Assembly (NCBI GenBank): GCA_015039465.1
Contig: MU130695.1
Coordinates: 346,031 to 410,030, forward strand
Direction: 5' to 3'
From: Phlegmacium glaucopus
Lineage: Eukaryota > Basidiomycota > Agaricomycetes > Agaricales > Cortinariaceae
Length of the DNA: 64,000 nucleotides
Part shown: piece after piece, positions 11,350 to 24,302 of the stretch
How positions within the stretch are numbered: the first letter of the stretch is position 1
How the letters are laid out: the number at the start of each line of letters is the position of its first letter
The notes under the pieces: generated by a model
What the model was told of the DNA's origin: nothing
Seen by the model: the letters and a program-made list of their open reading frames with translations, nothing else
The model's database searches: none
Made by a program: the position numbers and the translations under genes

Positions 11350-13546
11350 CAGTACTTTTCTGTCCCCCACCAGATCTGATCAGATCTGAGCGGAATTGGT
11401 CAGATCTGCTCAGATCTGCTCAGAATCTGACCAGTTCTGACCAGTTCTGCTCAGATCTGAGCAGATTCTGACCAGTTCTGACCAGTTCTGACCAGTTCTG
11501 ACCAGATCTGAGCAGATTCTGAGCAGATCTGATCAGAATTTGCAATACTTCTAAGTCAATTCCTACTAACTCATATTTTTTCAAACTTTTCTAACATATT
11601 AATTAAAATTAGAATTAAAATGGATTAATTACCCCTCTTTTTGAGGGGGGATTAGTTACCAATACATTAGAAGTACAAAATAATATATCTAATTCAGTAC
11701 TTTACTGCCCCTCACCAGAATTGGTCAGAATCTGATCAGAATCTTACTTAGCCAGTAATTTCTAAAAAGATTCTAAGAAAAAATTCTATATTCTCAAATA
11801 TCTTGAATACAAAAAGTTCAATATTNNNNNNNNNNNNNNNNNNNNNNNNNNNNNNNNNNNNNNNNNNNNNNNNNNNNNNNNNNNNNNNNNNNNNNNNNNN
11901 NNNNNNNNNNNNNNNNNNNNNNNNNNNNNNNNNNNNNNNNNNNNNNNNNNNNNNNNNNNNNNNNNNNNNNNNNNNNNNNNNNNNNNNNNNNNNNNNNNNN
12001 NNNNNNNNNNNNNNNNNNNNNNNNNNNNNNNNNNNNNNNNNNNNNNNNNNNNNNNNNNNNNNNNNNNNNNNNNNNNNNNNNNNNNNNNNNNNNNNNNNNN
12101 NNNNNNNNNNNNNNNNNNNNNNNNNNNNNNNNNNNNNNNNNNNNNNNNNNNNNNNNNNNNNNNNNNNNNNNNNNNNNNNNNNNNNNNNNNNNNNNNNNNN
12201 NNNNNNNNNNNNNNNNNNNNNNNNNNNNNNNNNNNNNNNNNNNNNNNNNNNNNNNNNNNNNNNNNNNNNNNNNNNNNNNNNNNNNNNNNNNNNNNNNNNN
12301 NNNNNNNNNNNAGTTAGCTATTAGATGCTAAATTAAGACTGGTTAAAGGCTCGTCTTAGACTGGTAAAGACTCGTCTTAGGCTCGTCTTAACTCAATTTC
12401 TTTAATTAGGGGACTGGTATGATTATTATTATTTTATTAATATATTAGACATGCTACGTCCTTAACTTGGTCCTTGGTTTATATTGTTATACATTCCTAA
12501 CGTTACGGAACGACGACAGTTATAAGACATAAAACAAGTCACGTTCCCCACACTAGTGCACTAGTGTACACTGTACGGGGTTCAACACAACTAAGTCTAA
12601 AACAAGAGAATTGACAAAGAGTGTGGTAGTGTACCGGTCGTTGCTGTTGGTGTCTACTACGACACGTAGCAGACACCAGTATTTTTCCATTCAACTAATA
12701 TAGCTGTAAATAATATATGATTATGGGTTATGCGTTGTTGTCGTGCTTATTGTTGTTGCTTGTTGCTGCCGTCGTATTGCTGCTGTTCCCGTCGTGCTGC
12801 TGCTACTGCTGCTGCACGGTGCAGCATTGCCATTGGGGGGGAGTGGTCCCCCCCATAAAAAAATAAAGTAAAATAGAATGAAGTAATGATTGTGAAATAT
12901 TATCAAGTACATGCTACATACTGTTGCTGTTGTTTGTTGATGCTGTTTGTTGTGCATGTTGCTGCTGCATGTTGTGGATGTTGCTGTATGTTGCGCATGT
13001 TGCTGCTACATGCTGTGGGTGTTACTGTATGTTGTGGATGTTGTCTTGTTGTTGCTGGCGTCGTGTTGCTACTCCGGCTGCTGATGGTGTATTGTTGCCA
13101 TTGGTGGGGGGGGGAAGTGACCCCCCCCCCCTAAAAAAAAATATAAGATAAGATTAGGAGACGATTGTCTAATATAATCCGAACATGCTACATGTTGTTG
13201 CTATTGTTTGTTGTTTGTTGTGCATTCTGTTGTGGGTGTGCGCAGGTGACTGCGGGTCTGTGTAGGTCAATGTGTGTGTGTGCATGTTGCTGTCGGGCTG
13301 TTGTGGGTGTGTGCAGGTTACTGAGGGTCTGTGCATGTTGTTGTGGGGTTGTTGTGGGGCTGTTGTGGATGTGTGCAGATTACTGCGGGGCTGTGCAGGT
13401 TCTGATCAGATCTGATCAGAATCTGGTCAGAAAAATTGGCTCTATTACTGCCATTTGGGCTGGAAAAAAATTCTGACCGGATCTGATCAGATCTGACCAA
13501 TTCTGATCAGATCTGCTCAGATCTGGTGGATCACAGCAAAGACCTC
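11350..13546. mobile_element. hAT-like non-autonomous element with CAGATCTG-rich ends
   Basis: An exact 8-bp duplication, GCTCATCC, flanks the insertion (11342-11349 and 13547-13554), and its removal restores the LINE frame (KERLI-HNMKS). The ends are imperfect inverted repeats containing CCACCAGATCTG. They are followed by arrays of CAGATCTGATCAG and TCTGACCAG words on both sides (11370-11540 and 13395-13528). The interior holds a 486-bp assembly gap, TGCTGTTG-type low-complexity DNA (12730-13380) and short G/C hairpins. No transposase is visible, although one could be hidden in the gap. The 8-bp duplication and CAG-like end point to the hAT superfamily. Confidence 0.75.
11826..12311. other. 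Assembly gap (486 N)
   Basis: A run of N bases inside the hAT-like element. Repetitive flanks probably caused the gap; its true size may differ. Confidence 0.99.
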
Positions 13547-16500
13547 GCTCATCCACAACATGAAGAGCCTCCGCGTCCCAACCTGCTTCGTCCGATTAAC
13601 TGAAAACATGCTAACCAACAGGAAGACCTACCTACATTTCGACGACACCGTCTCAGAGCCCATCATCGTCACCAACGGCGCTACCCAAGGCTGCCCTCTA
13701 TCTATGGTCTACTATGCCTTTTATAATGCACCCCTCATCCGCACAGCCAAGCATAAAGACGAACGATCTATTGGCTTTGTAGACGACACAATGTTCCTAG
13801 CTGTCAGCGACACACTCCAAGGTGCACACAATGTCATCAAAGATATGATGGAGCGGCCCGGTGGGGGCTTCGAATGGTCTACCACACACAACTCTCCATT
13901 CGAATTATCTAAACTTGCTCTGATGAACTTTCCCCAGTCGAACCTAGATGTTGCCCCCGCTAACCTTACACTCATCAGAAATAACCCAGATGGTTCAACC
14001 ACAAGTCAGACGGTCGACACAGTCGACACGTACAAATACCTAAGTGTCATCATAGACCCGAAGTTACGGTGGGCTGCTCACCACCAAAAGGTAATCGCCA
14101 ACGCAACCTGGTGGTCCCTCCAGGTCGCCAGACTATCCAAGACCTCAGGAGGCATGCCTCCTAGCCGTATCCGCCAACTATACAACACAGTAGCGATCCC
14201 AGCTTTTACATACGCAGCCGATATATGGTACTCCGGGCTACACCCTTCTCCCTCAGGCCGTCGACAACTGGGCTCAGTGTCAGTAACTAAGAAACTCACC
14301 TCCGTCCAGCAGCGTATGGCCAAAGCAATTACGGGTTCGCTCAATACCGCAGCAGGCGATGTCCTAGACGTTCACGCTAACCTTCTCCCCATAGACCTAC
14401 TCTTTAAAAAGATATTATACCGAGCAGCCACTCGGATTGCCTCCTTACCCCCCTCCCACCCTCTTTTCTCTCTCTCTCGCAAAGCTGCTAAACATTATGT
14501 TAGAAAACATAGATCTCCGCTCCATACCCTTTTCTTTATCACCAAGGTCAACCCCTCCTGTATAGAACCAATCTCACCAATCCGGCGCCGCCCAAACTAT
14601 ACCCCATCCTTCAGCACCACCATTGCAAACAACAAACCTGAAGCACTGAACGCAGCCGCCAAACACCATAATACCCAGGTCTCTGTATACTGCGACTGTT
14701 ATGAACGTCTGGTACGCGCATGGCCCCTATTCCCTTTCCTCCCCTTTCTTTACTACACATTACATCCTCCTTCATCGTTCCCTTCCTACACCACCCCTTT
14801 TCCCTACTTACCCTTTACCCTGAACCTTCCATGTACTATACTTAGCTATTGCTTCTGTTCCCTCTATCTCTGACTCGAACCGACTCATACTCCCAGCATG
14901 GACCATTCCCTTATCTCTGACTCGACCCCTTAGTATATAAGAGCCATGCCCATAGCCATGATCCCTAGTTTAGACCTTTGTACTCTTATGGTCTTAATCT
15001 ACATAGCTTGCTCAGAACTTGTCGCCCTCAGTCTTAAACTTGTTGAACACGATTGCAACCGTACAACGGTCCTTAGTTACTTGGTCTATTGGCCCAGCAC
15101 CGAACGCGAGTGCAAGCTTATAGTCGCCGTAACAGCGACGGATCCGGCTTTGAAAACGGTACCGGCGCTGCGGCCATCATGTATATCGACAAAATTGAGA
15201 AAGGCTCTCTGCGTTTCCATCTAGGTCCTGCCACTAAACATACTGTCTATGAAGGAGAGCTAGTAGGACTCTCCTTAGCCCTGCACCTTATATCTTCCCT
15301 ACGTTTCCGCCTTCGTTCTTACACCATTATTGGAACTGACAATCAGGCAGCTATATTAGCTCTTACTAACCAGAAACCCCACCCAGGTCACTACCTGCTA
15401 GACCACTTTCACACTGCAGCCAAACAGCTCCATGCCAAACAACACCGCATCTGACACCCTAACGACACCAACCAACCCTCCAAAGGTGTCATCGACCTCC
15501 AAATCCACTGGACACCAGGCCATGCCAACTTCGCCCCAAATGAATGCGCGGATGAACTCGCCAAGCAAGCCGCCCAAGGCACCTCAAGCCCTCGACACCT
15601 CCTCCCTACCTTTCTACGCAATAAGCCCCTTCCTTACAGCATTCCCGCCCTTCGTCAATCTAATCTCAACTCAATCCAAAAGCAATGGAAAACACGCTGG
15701 AAATCCTCACCACGCTACCCTCTACTTAAACTCTTAGATAAATCTCTTCCCTCTAACGCCTTTTTAAAACTTATAGATCCTCTCGACCGACGCCAATCTG
15801 CTATTATCACACAACTCCGAACCGGCCACTCCCCCTTGAACCACCATCTCTTCCGTATCCGCCGCTCCGAGTCCCCCTCCTGCCCTCACTGCCAAGGAAT
15901 CACAGTCGAAACTGTCCGCCATTACCTTCTCCAATGCCCACACTACCAAAATGAACGCCATATTCTCAGACAAAAACTAAAACGCCGAGCCGACTCCCTT
16001 GCATTCCTTCTCTCAAATCGTTCCGCCATCAAGCCCCTCCTTAATTTCATCCATGCTACCAAATGTTTCAACACCCAAGCCTACTCCGCACGCCGCAATA
16101 ACCCCAACACCGCTCCGCCTCCCATCTAGTACATACACTATCCCCTCACCACAAACCAACACTGCCACGTCTCTACCTCATTACTGTCCTCACCTACCTA
16201 CCTACCCGACGCCTGCTGCTCCAGCCCCCCCCCTCCTTTCCCGCCTACCTCCTCCTAGCTACTTCCACTTCCTCCTCCGTACCGTGCCCCGGGCTGCCCT
16301 TACGACGCTCCCCTCTTTCTCTATCACTTTTACTCCCCGCTCCGCGGGCCCTGTCGCTTACAAATTCTCTGCCTGCCACCACACTCTCGTTTCTCTTATT
16401 TCAGGTTATTAACAGGGGAGCATAGTCTAAAACGGTGGAGGATACGCCGGCTCACTTTTACTCCGCTGCTTCGTCAGTGGGGGGGTGAGCATTCTATGGC

Positions 16501-16663
16501 TCTTGTAGACTTAGATACGTGTTGACTTAACACACCCTTAGACTATACTCCTTAGTTAAGCTCCTGTTCGCATGTAATGTGTACCATAAGGACTTGATCC
16601 TCCCAGCACAATAAATTTGATATAAAAAAAATAAAAATAAAAAAATATATATATATTTTGAGC

Positions 16664-17104
16664 ACTTGTAACAGGCACTGCTAGTCCCGAAAATCCAACA
16701 CAAGTGCTCAGCAACCTGTACACCTTTTGCATCCTGTCTGCCCTGTTTTTACTGACAACTTGACTGTCACTGCCTGTGGGGGCCGAAGCCCATCAGACAT
16801 AACCGCCATGTGGAGGCCGAAATTCACAAGAACTGACACTCGTCTGTGGGAGGCTGAAATCTCACAGAATTGAATGTTGTGATCACTGATATGATTTAAA
16901 TCTGCATAAGCATGGTTTTTTGCAATTTTTATCTATTATTTCAGCATAAATATTAATTAATGCACCAATGATTTGTTGATACAACTGATGATTAAACAAG
17001 GGAATCAGAGTTGTCTACCCTACAACTGCTGATTAGACCTATTACTGTGTGACTTAAATGCATATAATTAACAACTATGGTCAAGGGACTATTATTTGTT
17101 ATAC
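16664..17104. other. Non-coding stretch with three short related repeats
   Basis: No gene is recognised. Between about 16770 and 16870 three related words recur: GTGGGGGCCGAAGCCCATCA, GTGGAGGCCGAAATTCAC and GTGGGAGGCTGAAATCTCAC. They look like a short direct-repeat cluster of unknown role. Confidence 0.4.
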
Positions 17105-17106
17105 TA

Positions 17107-18376
17107 TGGTGTGAAACCCCTAGTCACCACCACTTTGTACAACCTAAAATAGGAGGCTCAAATTTTCCCAAAATTCTTATTTCTTTGGCAGAAATGCTGC
17201 CTTTTATGGTCTAATCAAGTTGTCCAAACCAAATTTTTATTTGGACCAAAACTGATGGAGTTATTCTTTTTGGGTGACTAGATTTGGCCAGATGATGTCA
17301 TATAACCCAAATATAGTAATATAATTATATAATTATCTTTATAAATATGTTATCTAATCAAAGACTAGCCACACATGACAGTGCCGCCTGTCCATTTCAT
17401 GACCTCTGTGTCTTTACTGTCAGATCCAGTGGCAGGTGGATCTCAACATCAGTTTCAGTGGGGGAAGCAGACTTGGAGTGGGGTAGAACTTAAGGCTTAA
17501 GCAAATTATATTTTCTTTGTTTTGCAGCACAAGTTGAGCCAAAGTTGAGCACAAGCATAAGCATTTGCAGAAGAGAGTATACACCATTTGCAAGGATGGC
17601 CCATACTGGCAATTTGCAAGGAAATTCAATATTTAGCTACATTGTTACATTCCATCATACGTTACTCCGGTCCGACTCCGTTGGAGTTGTTTCTGGTAGT
17701 CCGTACTCCATTCCAGTACTTTCCCTTGTCTCCAACTCTACTCCTCCTACGTCCAACTCTGAGACTTCTCTGTATCATTTCCGACTCTTCCAACGATACT
17801 CCAAGCCCATTACCACACCTTTGTCATAACAACTATTCCTTTGTCATCACTTTCCCACTATCAGTCAGCACACCAGCCATGGATTATTCACCCAAGAATG
17901 CAGGACCTTTTCCGGGAGCAGAACGCAGCACTTATATTTATATTCTATATTTCGGTTGCAATTCCTTTTATATTTAAAGTACTCGAACTTGTATGTTTTC
18001 CCTCAGTTCAAATATCATCTTAGTTTCCTCCTCTTGTTCGTCCTCTAAGTCACTGAGGTCTTCTGACTTTCTGTTCTCTTCTGGTTCCAAAATCAGGACA
18101 TTGTAGGAGCTGGGCAGCACAGCACATATGCTGAGGCCAAAGTCCTTTCCATTACTTGTTCCGGTTCCGTTCCGTCTGATCCGGTGTTACTCCGATGTGA
18201 CTCCTTTTGTTTTAAACTTAACATACATATGACTCAATTTTGGTCCCCTTCACATTGCAATAGAATTCTGATATGATGTTACCTAAAATTAGACTTACAT
18301 GACAATTTATTTTTAAAAAATTCCCTAGCCAATTTGGCCACTGCCCAAATTAGTGGTGACTAGGGGTTTTGCACCA
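17107..18376. mobile_element. TIR element with TA target duplication (mariner-like by structure)
   Basis: The left end TGGTGTGAAACCCCTAGTCA is mirrored at the right end by the complement of TGGTGCAAAACCCCTAGTCA, followed by CACC on both. Both ends are bordered by TA (17105-17106 and 18377-18378), as for Tc1/mariner-type insertions. No transposase remains. The interior was later invaded by a 581-bp solo LTR (17643-18223), leaving about 690 bp of original element. Superfamily assignment rests only on the TA and is tentative. Confidence 0.55.
17643..18223 (+). mobile_element. Solo LTR, copy A
   Basis: Starts TGTTACATTCC and ends AACTTAACA, so it has TG...CA ends. The 5-mer TACAT is duplicated on both sides (17638-17642 and 18224-18228). 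The same sequence recurs inverted at 30573-31152, where it splits the DIRS gag gene. The open frames across it (for example 17588-17977) are incidental. No internal retrotransposon domain is present here. Confidence 0.85.
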
Positions 18377-18594
18377 TACAAATTGCATGTCTGGATTAAA
18401 ACCAATAAATCCATGATTATCCTTATAGACTTGGCACATGAAAAGTTAAATAAACATTATTGGGTTAGCAAAATGTCATGTGGTGTGATTGTGGAGCAAC
18501 AGAGAAAATGGCTGGGGACTCAGCCAAAAGTCATTCCATATGGAATCCATGGAATGGCTGATAGATTCCATATGGATTATATCAGGGAGTGTAA

Positions 18595-19520
18595 AGACCC
18601 CAGGTTACCACCACCACCCCTCACTTTTGACATACCACCATAACCCCCCCTTTCACCAGGGGGATTTCTTTTTATTAGATTTTAAATGTTGATGAACCAT
18701 GAGGATGAACAAACAATGATGAATGATGATGGCAACCCCCCTTGCTGGGGGGGTGTTTTTGTTTTATCTTCATAGGCAACAGTACAGAGACAACAAACCC
18801 CTCTCACTAGGGTTTTTTGTTTTGTTTTAACAGACTACAACAATTATGACAAGGCACCATCATCATTGCCTGTTTCAACCACCCACCCACACACCTGTCT
18901 TGCCCCCCCACACACCTATTTCACCCCCCTGATTGCCTGTATTGACCACCCACCCACTTGTTTTGACCCATATTGGCCCATATTGACCACCCAGCCCCCT
19001 TTTAGACCACCACCCACCCATATTGACCACCACCCACCTGTTTCAACCACCCATCACCTGTTTCAACCACCCAGCCATTTCAACCACCCAGCCACCCTTT
19101 CAACCACCCATCCCTTCTTTTGACCACCCGTCCTGACTCCCCTTTCTTTAAATATATACTATTGTAATTAGTAGTTACCACAACCCTCCTTCACAAGGAG
19201 GGTAATAAATTCATTTTAATCTTAATTAATATGTCAGAAAAGTTAGAAAAATATAAGTTAGTAAGGAATTGACTGGAATCAATAAAAATAAATAAATTGA
19301 ATATAGATGTACATGTAACATCAACATAATAATACAGAATAACAATATAACTTGCTTAAAATTTATGTTAAGTCTGGTCAAATTTCACTAAAATTCCATG
19401 AGAGTCCAGTGGAATCTGACCAGACACACAGTCCAGTCATTTTCTACTTCAAAATTACTTGACTGGATTTGACTGGACTTTGACTGGAATTCCACCAGAC
19501 AATGTGGGGGACTGTAAAAT
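18595..19520 (-). repeat. Relative of the 11.35-13.5 kb hAT-like element, with CCACCCA minisatellite
   Basis: Bases 19183-19275 are close to the reverse complement of 11545-11660, including an A/T-rich stretch and a small CCCTCC...GGAGGG hairpin. The right end (19505-19520, complement TTTTACAGTCCCCCACAT) resembles the left end of the 11350 element (TTTTCTGTCCCCCACCA). Between 18876 and 19130 lies an irregular minisatellite of TTTCAACCACCCA-like units. Short G/C hairpins with T-rich tails occur at about 18646, 18735 and 18798. Exact boundaries and target duplication were not resolved. Confidence 0.5.
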
Positions 19521-19559
19521 AAAATGAGCTCCTGACATGCATACTCCTCAAATCTCACT

Positions 19560-20200
19560 TTGTAGTCATTTGACCACCATCATAGGTCCAAAGTACTGGG
19601 GCTTGCATTTATAGCCAACTTTGGGTTTGATTTTCTTGTTAAGGACAAGTACCAGCTCTTTTGATTTGAAATTATAGTCATTGACCCAATTCTTGTTCTT
19701 ATCTTCAAAATCTCAGATAAAGATGTATTGAGTGGGTAGAACCTTGCTGTAAATTGTAGCTAAGTCTTCATCCTGTTTCTGAAGTGCTCCAGACCAAATT
19801 TTAAGTAGTTCATCATCACATATTTTTGAAGAAATGGAGGTAGCAAGGAACCTCACTTTGGCTATGTTGAATGGCAAGAGGTTTGAATGGCATAGTACAG
19901 GGTTAGTCCAGTTGATTTCTGAATGGTCATGTGGTAGCCCAGAATACTTGAGGGGGCATGATTGTACCATTTTCATATATCCCCAGTGTACATCTTGATC
20001 AGCACATCCCAAATGGTCTTATGAGTAGTTTCTACAATGCCATTTGACTAAGAGTTATATGCCAATATTCTGATGTGTTGGATGTGATATTTATAAGCCA
20101 GTCAATTGAGTGCTGCTGTTAAACCTGGAATATCAGACAGAGTAGATGGGCAGAATGGATGGAGCCAAATGGATAGTAATAGATTAGGACTTCAGCCTCA
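19560..20200 (-). pseudogene. Ty3/gypsy integrase relic
   Basis: Reading the minus strand across several frames gives ALNWLAYKYHIQHIRILAYNS, then SNGIVETTHKTIWDVLIKM, then a degenerate middle and LVLVLNKKIKPKVGYK followed by PQYFGPMMVVK. These are the end of the integrase core and the GPF/Y-like C-terminal module of a Ty3/gypsy polyprotein. Several stops and frameshifts break it. No LTRs or protease/RT segments belonging to it were identified nearby. Confidence 0.65.
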
Positions 20201-21600
20201 GCATAATGCTGTGGTGCCCTGCATTTTTGAGCAAGTCATCCACTGATAAGATAATACTTGTCATATGACAAGGGATTGATGATAGATGATGCTGATGAAT
20301 ATTACTGATAAGATAAGATGTTGATAAGGGTGATGATGATGGGATGAGCTTGGAGTTATTGGTGGAGGTATGGATAATTGTTGGATCTGGAAGAAGGAGA
20401 GTAATAGTTACAGAGTAAGAGTCAGCATGCCTCAGAACCATCATGCACCAATATTGATTGGTAGCATGGGTAGAAACCTTAAAAATAGCCATCATGAAAA
20501 TAAAGAAAAGCACATCAGCTTGTACCAACAAGGGAGAACAGTACAAACTTACAGGTTCTTTTGTCAGATCCTGTCCATTTGGGAATGGAACAACTTCAAG
20601 TTTTGCAGCATCACCATAACCAGTAGACAAATTGTGGCCCTTAAGAAAGTGTCATAGAGAGAAGAATTAGGGGAAAAATATTGTATACCCTTGCTGCCAT
20701 TCTCCAGACATGGCCCTGAACCCTTTTGATACCCTGAATGCCATCCTTTATACCCTGAATATCAGCCCTGATTGGAGCCAGGGTGCATTCAATGGCTCCA
20801 GAAAACCACGGTGGCTCAGCATCACCTGATTTCAGTTACTAGGTCAATTATAGGAACAAATTTCAGTGCATGATCACCAACCATCAGTAGTGAACAGCAA
20901 TCTATTCTTGTATTTTTTGCTGTGGACTACATCTTCATTTAGAACCTCTTTAAGGACTGTGTGACATCAACATTAAGGCCTACAGTACGTAAGAGAGACA
21001 TACAATTTGAATTTAGAAGAGTCTGAGTGTAATGCATTGCATTTGCCATGTCTGCAACAGAAGGCAGATTGGATGGTGCAATTGGGGTTCCAATTTTCCC
21101 TATTGCTTGATCAGTAAAGGGTGGCAAAGGGATTTCTTCAGGCATTTGTGAAAGTGCAATGAAAAGCTGAAAAATGGACTGGGGGAACTATGAGGTTGGA
21201 GGAACAATAGATCCATTGAAAACAATATGACATGGTTCTGCATAGCCACTGCAAATGAGGTTTAAAATGGAGCTGCAGATACAAATATTTTGTTCTTTGA
21301 ATCATTTATAGATGAAAATCCAGATAATGAAGAGCCAAGATCATCTGCTAAAAATATACTCAAAATCATCCTTTGCATGATTCTCATGCATCTTATTTTA
21401 TTGTAAATCATAAAAGGTGTATTCACAACTTTATTGGTGCTACTCTTCCTCATTATAATCAAGGTGATAGAAATTATTGTCATTCTACAATGCTGACACT
21501 TTTCAAACCCTGGTAAAAAGGGCATGACTTGAAATCATTGGAAACTTAGGATAAAATTTTTAGCAGTCATGAATTTACTAATAACCAGCAAGAAGGGCTG
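20201..21600. other. Unassigned degenerate DNA
   Basis: No gene can be supported. A minus-strand frame at 20630-20184 is open for 148 codons and starts STGYGDAAKLEVVPFPNGQD. It looks protein-like and may be a remnant of a mobile-element protein, but I cannot name it. Confidence 0.3.
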
Positions 21601-22020
21601 ATAAAGTTTAATATTACATATGAATGTCTCGATGCAAGGGATAACTACTGTGCACAGCTTAAAAAGGGTATTGGCAAATCTTTATAGGAAGCTGGGAATC
21701 ACTACAAAGAGAAGGTGTAGATGAAATAAGTGATATCAAGACCATTTCTGATCCTAAGATTGAGTTTAATGATCTTCTATTTGATCCTAATGCTAATGGA
21801 AAAAATCAATTTCTTCATCTAAAAAATATAAGCATGTGTATGATTATGGAAAACAGGTAGAAAAGGAATGTAATATCAGGACAGTCACTATAGCCCTCAA
21901 TAACCAAGCAATCATCAAAGCTACAATATTGAAAAATCCTGCACCAGGACACTACCTAATCAATGAACTGCACCAGGAGATCACAGCACTGCACAACAAA
22001 CAGACACTGAGCTTCATTTA

Positions 22021-23640
22021 AAGGCCTCAGGACACTGTAGCAGTGGAGGAAATGGAATTTACTCTTCATTCACCAGTAAAAGAAAAAGACAAAGTATGAC
22101 CTTACAAGTTTAATACAGTAACTACATGTTGTCCTGAGTAAAATGAAGATGTCAACATAGACTGCAGGACCATTTCTGGTGTTCATGTGTCCATAAATGC
22201 CTTGTAAATTAAAAGCATATGATATGCTTTTCTTGGAATTACTATTTTTGGTCTAACATATCCACATTTGGCATAAGAGGGGGGTCCCTCTGAATGGCTT
22301 AAAAAATCTACCAACCCTGTGTCATTCTTAAGATCCTTGGGCCCCCTTGAGAGACTGTAAATGTAGTAATTTCAATAAAACAGAGGCAGATGGCAGGTCC
22401 CTGTTGCCATATCTGTAGATCCTGTGCTGCTGTCTGAACTGCCACTACATGTCCTGCAAATCCCAAATATTGTAACTAGATTGGAAATTTCAAACTCCAA
22501 TGCACTGTGGTATCAGCAACAGTGTCTCCCACTTTTCCAGGAGGAAGCACTCATGCATTATATTATTTGCCAGCAGTCCTGGACAGCACATAGGGCTTAC
22601 TGTGGTTGTTGACTTCTTCAACATAGGCATTGCATGCCCAGCACATTAGTTTGCTTATGCCAATCAGGTTCAGGTATGCTGTGATACTGTGTCACTCCAG
22701 ATAACTGACTCACTGTAGCTCACAATGAAGAGAGGGGGTTTTTGTAGGGTAAATGTCCCTGTTCTCATCCTGCTTAAGTTTTGGCCATAGCTTCCCAAGT
22801 TCCATCTTGAAACTATGCTGCTTGTTTTGTCTCAATTCCTGCAATCCAAATTCTCCCAACAACCTCTTGAAATCTGGTGATAGGACTCAGGTGACATCTA
22901 GGTTCATAAACACACTATTTTTGTGGTTTGACACCTTTGCAGTATACAACAATACTCATGAAGCCTTCACAGTTATCACTGCACTTGCATTACTCTATAA
23001 TTCACATATCCCACAATACAACCTATTCCTCACTTTAACATCACACACCATTATATTATCCTCACAACCATCAAGGGCACCCTCAACACTCTACATTATT
23101 CAGAATCAATGGCTTATACAATAGTTGATCAACAGTATTCTCTAGCAACTTGTACTTGGTTAATTGAAGCAGCTCCTCCACATAGCCACTATCATATCTT
23201 GCTGTGTTTCACTATTTGTGAACACAATAATCTTTACCTCTGTGGATCCAACACACTGTTACCATAGTCTGCTAACTTCATTCTTATTTTCTTTCACATT
23301 TCTATGTGTGTTTTATTTTACCCTTTCAAAACAGAAGGTCACTCAAGTGACTTCACTAGTCATCACTCTCTTTTTAATTTGTCTCCTTTTGTTTAGCTCT
23401 TGTCTCCTATTCTTCTTTACCAAATTACAGGGTCAATGTGACTTTGTGGTAGTCCACCTTTTACATTTTTATTTTGCATATCCACACTTGGTTAGTGTAT
23501 ATATACTGTATTAGTAATGATAGCATGTAGGAGACAAAGGCAAGAAATGGCAAGAGTTTTGATCCCACAAAACTTAACAAAGGAAAATTACTACTGAAAC
23601 CTACAAAAGAGAACTACATCAACCTCACAAACTATGACAC
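22021..23640. other. Unidentified insertion between LINE RNase H pieces
   Basis: This stretch separates two halves of one RNase H domain, so it is probably inserted DNA. It is A/T-rich with short open frames (22753-23124, 23164-23514) that match nothing I recognise. Terminal repeats and a target duplication were not found by eye. Confidence 0.35.
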
Positions 23641-24302
23641 TACTTGAGGTCTATTCCCACCTCAAGTTCATCACTGGGGCACAAAGGAATAAAGGATAAT
23701 GAAAGAGCAGTTGAGGAAGCAAAAAAGCAATCACAGGGGAACATGGACAAGAAAACGACCCGCAAAAAATACTGCAAAAAGAACTACCTTACAGTAAATC
23801 AGCATATCAACAGGTGTACTACAATAAATTGAAAGAAAAGGTTCAAGCAGTGATAGGACTGGAAATTGAATACCCATGGATTATTTAACTTTTCATACTA
23901 TTATTCTTAAATTGAATCAAAATGATCAATGTATAAACCTTGAATTAATCTATAAATTGATGCTGTAAGGGTAAAAAGTGTTGACTACACCTGTTGATTA
24001 CACTGGCAATTGCAATGTTTAAATTTGAAGCAGCGGATAACTATGATCTGGATTGATCTATTTATCATACTGTCAATAACACTATAAAAGTTCAGGCCCC
24101 AACATATAATAATCTATGATAAAAAAATAAATATACTTGCAATTTAAAGTAACTATCAAGTCTACAATATGGGAGGAAATTGTCATAATAAAAATCCTGG
24201 GAAAATATCATAAAAACATCAATAGACATCAATAAAGGTCTCTGAAACAAAATGAAACAAAGGCATGAAGTCATCCTAAAACAAAGACATGACATCATAA
24301 AA

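Larger units (their letters stand above)
9030..16129 (+). pseudogene. LINE ORF2: endonuclease, reverse transcriptase, RNase H; interrupted
   Basis: The N-terminus is an APE-like endonuclease (WQQNAHKS, IQEPWLD, WLGDFNRHHPLWED, ADHLPV). Frame is lost at 10460 where a solo LTR enters between KAPG and PDGIPN of the reverse transcriptase, and resumes at 10912-11349. It is lost again at the hAT insertion and resumes at 13547, with the catalytic box GFVDDTMFL near 13770. A frame change separates the thumb region (to about 14700) from the RNase H domain (about 15130-15600, SDGSGFENGTGAAA, IGTDNQAA, WTPGHANFAPNECADELAK). An in-frame TGA at about 15453 interrupts the RNase H domain and could come from a CGA codon by C-to-T change. 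The C-terminal knuckle CPHC...HYLLQCPHY is near 15880-15950. The copy cannot make active ORF2 protein. Confidence 0.85.
7068..16663 (+). mobile_element. Tad-like LINE retrotransposon with 11-bp target-site duplication
   Basis: A non-LTR element running from a 5' leader at 7079 through ORF1 and ORF2 to an A-rich tail around 16620-16652. The 11-mer ATATTTTGAGC occurs immediately before it (7068-7078) and after the tail (16653-16663), as expected from target-primed reverse transcription. Two later insertions, a solo LTR (10460-10911) and a hAT-like element (11350-13546), split ORF2; each is flanked by its own target duplication. Removing both leaves about 6.9 kb, normal for a Tad-type LINE. The right copy of the 11-mer overlaps the AT-rich tail, so its first few bases are ambiguous. 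Confidence 0.85.

Noticed and set aside
11803..12324. Open frame across the N run
   Set aside because: It consists of unknown bases only.
17588..18023. Open frames at 17545-18023 as genes
   Set aside because: They lie in the solo LTR and recur with it at 30.6-31.1 kb.
18646..18840. G/C hairpins followed by T runs as intrinsic terminators
   Set aside because: This is a eukaryotic genome; the same hairpins recur in a transposon family in both orientations.
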